From the NCBI GenBank assembly GCA_017893485.1, contig CM030366.1, forward strand, positions 200,441,173-200,505,172: DNA of 64,000 bases, written 5' to 3'. Below the pieces are notes generated by a model. That model was not told where the DNA came from. It worked only from the letters and a program-made list of their open reading frames with translations, and did no database searches. Shown here piece after piece: positions 59,739 to 64,000 of this stretch. Source of the DNA: Hemerocallis citrina (lineage: Eukaryota > Streptophyta > Magnoliopsida > Asparagales > Asphodelaceae). Position 1 is the stretch's first letter, and each line of letters begins with the position of its first letter. The translations under genes and the position numbers were made by a program.

Positions 59739-60217
59739 ATAGCAATGGTATCGGGTCGGGTCATTCACTACTCGGACACGGTTTCCTACGGATCTAAAAA
59801 TTAAACTTGAGTCGGGACCCGAACTCAAACCCGTGAGGAACGAATTTGGAGGACTGAATTTGGGTCCTGTTAAAAGATTCATACCCATTCGGGTAGGAGC
59901 AGAAGCTGCGAGAGGCGAGCAGATGATTTTAGAATAGATGAGAGAAGAAGGCATGAGTTTTGGGTTTCGAAAAGGAGGATTTAGAATTGAGGAGGAATGA
60001 AGGGAGGGAGGATGGTAGGATATTTATTTTTATGTTTAATGTTTGAATTTTTTTAACGAGTTTGGGTCGGGTCTATTTTGAGCGGATCCGGATCTGGACC
60101 AGAAAGTACAACAGATCCTGTTTTAGAATCCGGGCCTGAACCCGTATAGATCGGATCAGTTCCGGTCCAATGTTGGGTCCGAGTCGGATCCGGATATCGG
60201 ATATTTATACCAATACT
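59739..60217. mobile_element. hAT MITE (479 bp) with perfect 8-bp target duplication
   Basis: AATTCAGA at 59731-59738 and 60218-60225. Ends ATAGCAATGGTATCGGG and, reverse-complemented, AGTATTGGTATAAATATCC. The interior is rich in GGGTCGGGT / GGATCCGGAT subterminal repeats, as in the larger hAT element at 4234. Confidence 0.78.
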
Positions 60218-60428
60218 AATTCAGAAGGGCGAGAGTAGGGCTTAGAAACTAGTCACAATCAAATTAATTGAAGTGACAGCTCCCCTTTATTCAAAGTTTC
60301 ACGCAGTCCGATCGTGCTCACTCCATTGTACCTGTTTTAAGATTCCTTTTTCCATTTCTCTCTTTCTCTCACCTTCTTTCCCCCCCCCCCCCCCCCCCCA
60401 AAATGAAGATTTTCCAATTGCTTACGTT

Positions 60429-60713
60429 TAGGGCTGCAATCGAGCCGAGCCGAGCCGAATACCTTCAGGCTCGGCTCGTTTACGAAACGAGCTCAGTTTT
60501 GAGCTCGGCTCGAGCTCAGTTCGAGTCGAGCATTGACCGTATTCAAGCCGAATAGCTCGCGAGCTTAGCCTTAAAAAAAAAAACCCAAGCTCGAGCTCGG
60601 CTCGTTTACGAAACGAGCTTAGTTTTGAGCTCGAGCTCGGTTCGAGCCAAGCTTTGACCGAGCTCGGTTCGAGCCGAATAGCTCGCGAATAGCTCGATTC
60701 GTTTGCAGCCCTA
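60429..60713. mobile_element. hAT MITE (285 bp), same family as 29283
   Basis: CTTACGTT at 60421-60428 and 60714-60721. Ends TAGGGCTGCAATCGAGCCG and, reverse-complemented, TAGGGCTGCAAACGAATCG. The interior has GAGCTCGGCTCGAGC-type repeats and an A-rich central part. Confidence 0.92.
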
Positions 60714-60722
60714 CTTACGTTA

Positions 60723-61373
60723 GAGCATCCATAGTGGTCATGTATATTGTCATTTTTTTCATTTTCTGCAAAATCAGTGCTGCAGTCGTCATGTATTTTG
60801 ACCAAAATTTTTTTTTGAACAGGTCATTGCTATATTTGAAAAATAATTTGGCAATTTACATATTATAGAGGACGAAATATGATATTTCCGATTGATGAAA
60901 TTTATAATTTTATTGCATTAAATAATCCCCGGAAAGGGGAAAAAATGCCTGGACGAAACATTGTCCAAGCATTTTCGTCCAGGCATTTTGCAGATGAGAA
61001 TTTGTATGGATTTTGTATGGGCTTGGATTCCATGGACAAAGAAACAAAATCCTTAAAGGGGGAGGTATTCTATCGGCTTGGATCGTATATGATTTTGTAT
61101 GGAAGAATGATTTGTAAGGTTGGATGGAGGAAATCAGTGGTGGGGTTAGCTTTGAGATGTGTGTGTTATATGGTTGGATGGATAGAAAAACTTTTAAATA
61201 AAATGGGTCGGACCTAAAAATAACATTTAATAAAATTTTTGCAACGGACAAAACATACGTATAATTTTGTCTACGAAATTGCCAAATTTTATATTTAATG
61301 ACTGCAACAAACTAAAAAAAGTCGAATTCTATTTTGTCATTGCCATTTTTGCCACAAACGACTGTGGATACTC
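60723..61373. mobile_element. Harbinger-like non-autonomous element H5 (651 bp)
   Basis: TTA at 60720-60722 and 61374-61376. Left GAGCATCCATAGTGGTC; right reverse-complemented GAGTATCCACAGTCGTTTG. Its left TTA overlaps the right 8-bp duplication of the adjacent hAT MITE. The interior has GACGAAAC words near 60872, 60953 and 61247. An open frame of 112 codons (60879-61217) lacks any family signature. Confidence 0.82.
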
Positions 61374-61376
61374 TTA

Positions 61377-62560
61377 CAGTGGTTTGGTTGGTTATAAAAT
61401 GTACCCAGTCTAAAGAATTACTATTTGGAAAATATATAGTTGGAAATAAGTTCTAAAAATGTGTTTATTTAGATGTAGTTTTATTATAATGTAGGATAGA
61501 GATGAGGAAGAAAGAAATTTAAAAAGTAATAAAAATTAATTGTAAATAATTATGTAGGGTTATGAAAGAGAAATGCGAAGAGAAATAAAAGAGAAATCAA
61601 TTTAAAATCACATGAACAATGATTTCCTCCAATTTCCTCACTTTTTGGTTGGAAAAAGAATGTGCTTCAGTATTTTAGCAGAGAAATCAAATTCAGTCTC
61701 TTTTACTTTAAATAAAGCTGTGAACAGTGTTTCTACTTGGGTTTTAATTTTCGACAATGTTTCTGCTATGATCCAAACCACCCCATAGTGTCATTGAATA
61801 CCTTTTCGGCCTTCAAAATATTCATAAAGCCACCCTGATTATCAGATAATGGGGGAAATTATCGTCATATCACAATCAATATCAGATCACCTCAGTTTAG
61901 TGAAAGAGACAGAATCAAATTCTGTATGAGCTCTACTATGTTGTTAGAATTTTGTTACCTTCATTCATATTCTTTTGATTTTTTGTGTGTGGACTGGAAA
62001 ATTCTCGCTTATTAAATGAGAAATATCTTTTCTATTATCAATTTTTTTTATAAAACATGAGAAAAAGAGAGGAATATTTTTCTATCTCGTTTCAGAACCA
62101 ATCACTCCCTTAAAATCACAGTCTACATGTAGAAGTCGGTGACCTCCTTTACTATGTATGTTCGTTATGAAATAATGTAGCTTCAAAAGTTTCGTTTTTC
62201 CAATCTCGACATGATAGTATGTGGTGTCTGCACTTACGAATCTTGCTTCTGTTCAACAAATTTGGAAGAGTAAGAAGAAAAAAAAAATTATATTAGACTC
62301 GGACTTTCAAAAAGTGGGACAGTTTGGGAAAAAATTCCCAAAAGCAACAGCACTTGCACTTCATACTACAGGTGGCCCCGCACCTTATACCATTTGATCA
62401 TATATTTACCAACAAGTCAACAACAACTCTTCATGCTGTTTATTCTCAATGTGGGCTGTTTCTCCTTGACCGTGGGCCCCCTTTTCAATCACACTTTTAC
62501 ATTTAATCCCATTCCCATGCATATAATACTTATCAATTCTATTACTTTTTAAACTTAAAC
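61377..62560. other. Intergenic AT-rich stretch
   Basis: No gene, no clear element ends. Short open frames only. Confidence 0.5.
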
Positions 62561-62563
62561 ATA

Positions 62564-62564
62564 T

Positions 62565-62645
<81 letters not shown>
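62564..62645. repeat. (AT)n microsatellite, about 38 units
   Basis: Perfect AT run followed by ATACTATATACTATATG. Confidence 0.97.
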
Positions 62646-62646
<1 letters not shown>

Positions 62647-62689
62647 TATATACTATATGTAAGTTAAGTAGTTTACTAAAAATCAAAAA

Positions 62690-63197
62690 TGTATTATGCA
62701 TAAGTAAAATAAATACACACACTCCGAAAAATAAATACGCTCAAATATGTTCGTCGAAAACACGTACGTCGTACGTAAAATTCCGAAATGCTAAAAATCG
62801 ATTTTATCAACGGAAAATTATTAAAATATAATCAAAACAATATGAGAAAATTATATTTACCAATTTTATATATTTCATGATGAAATCACTACACGTAGAA
62901 AACACGTGCGTTGTACGTAAAAAAAATTATCTTAATCGAAAATAGGGAAAATGAATTTTCGTTTTATAAAAAATAGATTTGAAAATATAAAATAAATAAT
63001 TGGAACCCAGAAATTATCACCTGTGGTGGCGGAAAATATGTAATTAATACGTGCATTGAAAATACGTAAAAATATAGAAATTGAAATATTATATTTTAGT
63101 CGACTGAAAACAATACGTAATGAAAACATGTTACAAAATACACGTGCGTAACACACTAGGACAAAATTGTCATTTCCAATTTTGCAGGGTGTTACAG
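62690..63197 (-). mobile_element. Truncated LTR related to S1-S3
   Basis: On the minus strand it begins TGTAACACCCTGCAAAATTGG at 63197, like S2 (TGTAACACCCCGCAAAA). Degraded ACGTGCGTTGTACGT words follow where the doubled G-box sits in S1-S3. The other LTR end was not found. Confidence 0.5.
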
Positions 63198-63389
63198 ATC
63201 TTTTCGCGAAACTCGAGGAGTCTATTTCTCTGTTATAAATCTCCCCCCCCCCCCCCCCCCTCCTTCATTTCCTCACTTGCATTTTTCAATTTTCAAGAAC
63301 AGTGGTTTTCTCTCGTTTGCCGTCAATGACCTTTTCCCGGTGATCTTTCCGTTTGTGCGATATTTTCGGGTTAGTATTTCTGATTCATA

Positions 63390-64000
63390 ATGTCGCGCTC
63401 TCAGTCTGGCTCCGAGGCAAGATCATCGGGCCGTTCCGAGAAGGAAGCTAAGTCACCTTTGACATCTTGGTCCCTGGGCGATTATGAAATCAAGGAGGAG
63501 GTTCTGTGAGAACCAGGGTCGGATGGCGGGGATAAGGTAGTTTTTGTCGTACAACCTTTGAGATTCTGTAGGCCAGGGAAGGAGCCTATGGATGAGGGTG
63601 AGGACGAGGAGGAAGAGGAGGACCCCGAGGGAGAGGGGGATGTTGAGGACGAGGAAGACGAGGAGAAAGATGAGAACGAGGGGGAAGAGGAGGACCCCGA
63701 GGGAGAGGGGGATGTTGGGGACGAGGAGGACGAGGAGTAAGACCCCGAGGGGGACCAGGGGGAGCCCGATCTGGATGTCGGGGGAGACGATGTTCGGGGA
63801 GATGCGGAGGAAGGTACTGCAGGAGGGGTAGCCGAGGGCGAGGGTGATCTCCCACCTCTGCCACCATTGTCAACACCATCTCCGGAGAGGAAGCCTCGTC
63901 CTCGTAGGAGGAAGAGTAAGTGGATCCGTCCGGATAGCCCCCCTATGTCAGATAAATATGGCCCTGGACTGGGGTTTGAGTTTGCCCCCGTCACTTTTAA
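63390..64000 (+). pseudogene. Acidic repeat protein, broken, runs off the window
   Basis: From ATG 63390 the frame reads MSRSQSGSEARSSGRSEKEA, then TSWSLGDYEIKEEVL and an in-frame TGA at 63507. A Glu/Asp-rich block follows with two copies of EEDPEGEGDV (63614 and 63686), then an in-frame TAA at 63738. The frame continues open to the edge with PERKPRPRRRKSKWIRPDSP and MSDKYGPGLGFEFAPVTF. The MSRxxSG start is reminiscent of the antisense Tat gene at 53482, which suggests another retroelement gene, but no domain is recognised. Without knowing the original frame, one stop could also mean a wrongly chosen start. Confidence 0.5.

Noticed and set aside
59604..59954. 116-codon minus-strand ORF
   Set aside because: Spans the end of the hAT MITE at 59739; no family signature.
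63558..63879. Proline/arginine/serine-rich ORFs in other frames and on the minus strand
   Set aside because: Shadows of the acidic GAGGAC-rich repeat; low-complexity sequence stays open in several frames.

Overview
The window is nuclear DNA of a flowering plant, most likely a eudicot. It is AT-rich, its host genes have many introns, and transposable elements fill both the introns and the intergenic space. I cannot name the species. Three host genes can be read with exon-level support: the 3' half of a BCCIP/BCP1-type gene (+, 211-8510), a complete AE7/MIP18 (CIA2-type) cytosolic iron-sulfur assembly gene (+, coding 13699-26425), and a small two-exon LEA-like gene with an N-terminus that looks mitochondrial (-, 30391-27895). 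AE7 and the LEA-like gene are convergent.

Introns carry much of the mobile DNA. The last BCCIP intron (7.0 kb) holds a fold-back Mutator-like MITE and a 3.5-kb hAT element with a dead transposase. The 5'UTR intron of AE7 holds another Mutator-like MITE and a G-quadruplex-type repeat. AE7 intron 4 is 11.8 kb and holds a hAT MITE, a 241-bp direct repeat, a small TRIM, an RTE-type LINE remnant split by a Harbinger-like element, and an L1-type LINE copy that has ORF1 but no reverse transcriptase, framed by a 17-bp target duplication. AE7 intron 1 has the signals of a U12-type intron (5' ATATCCTT and a TTCTTAAC branch site).

From 31538 to 55807 there is a single 24.3-kb nested structure. It is a decayed Tat-lineage Ty3/gypsy retrotransposon (TSD ATACT, LTRs at both ends, gag-pro-RT-RH-aRH-INT) with an extra antisense, multi-exon gene of the 'putative gypsy type transposon' (Transposase_28) kind downstream of pol. 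Four later insertions split it: three long solo LTRs of one family, all on the minus strand (34059-37054, 43344-47307, 48775-52056), and a nearly pristine 885-bp TRIM (37855-38739). Without these insertions the original element was about 13.1 kb.

The right end (55.8-64 kb) is a patchwork of MITEs: Harbinger-like elements with GAGCATCC termini and TTA/TAA target duplications, hAT MITEs with perfect 8-bp duplications, a tRNA-derived SINE, a 132-bp mini-Helitron, and a 216-bp almost perfect palindrome. The last 600 bp contain a broken acidic ORF that runs off the window.
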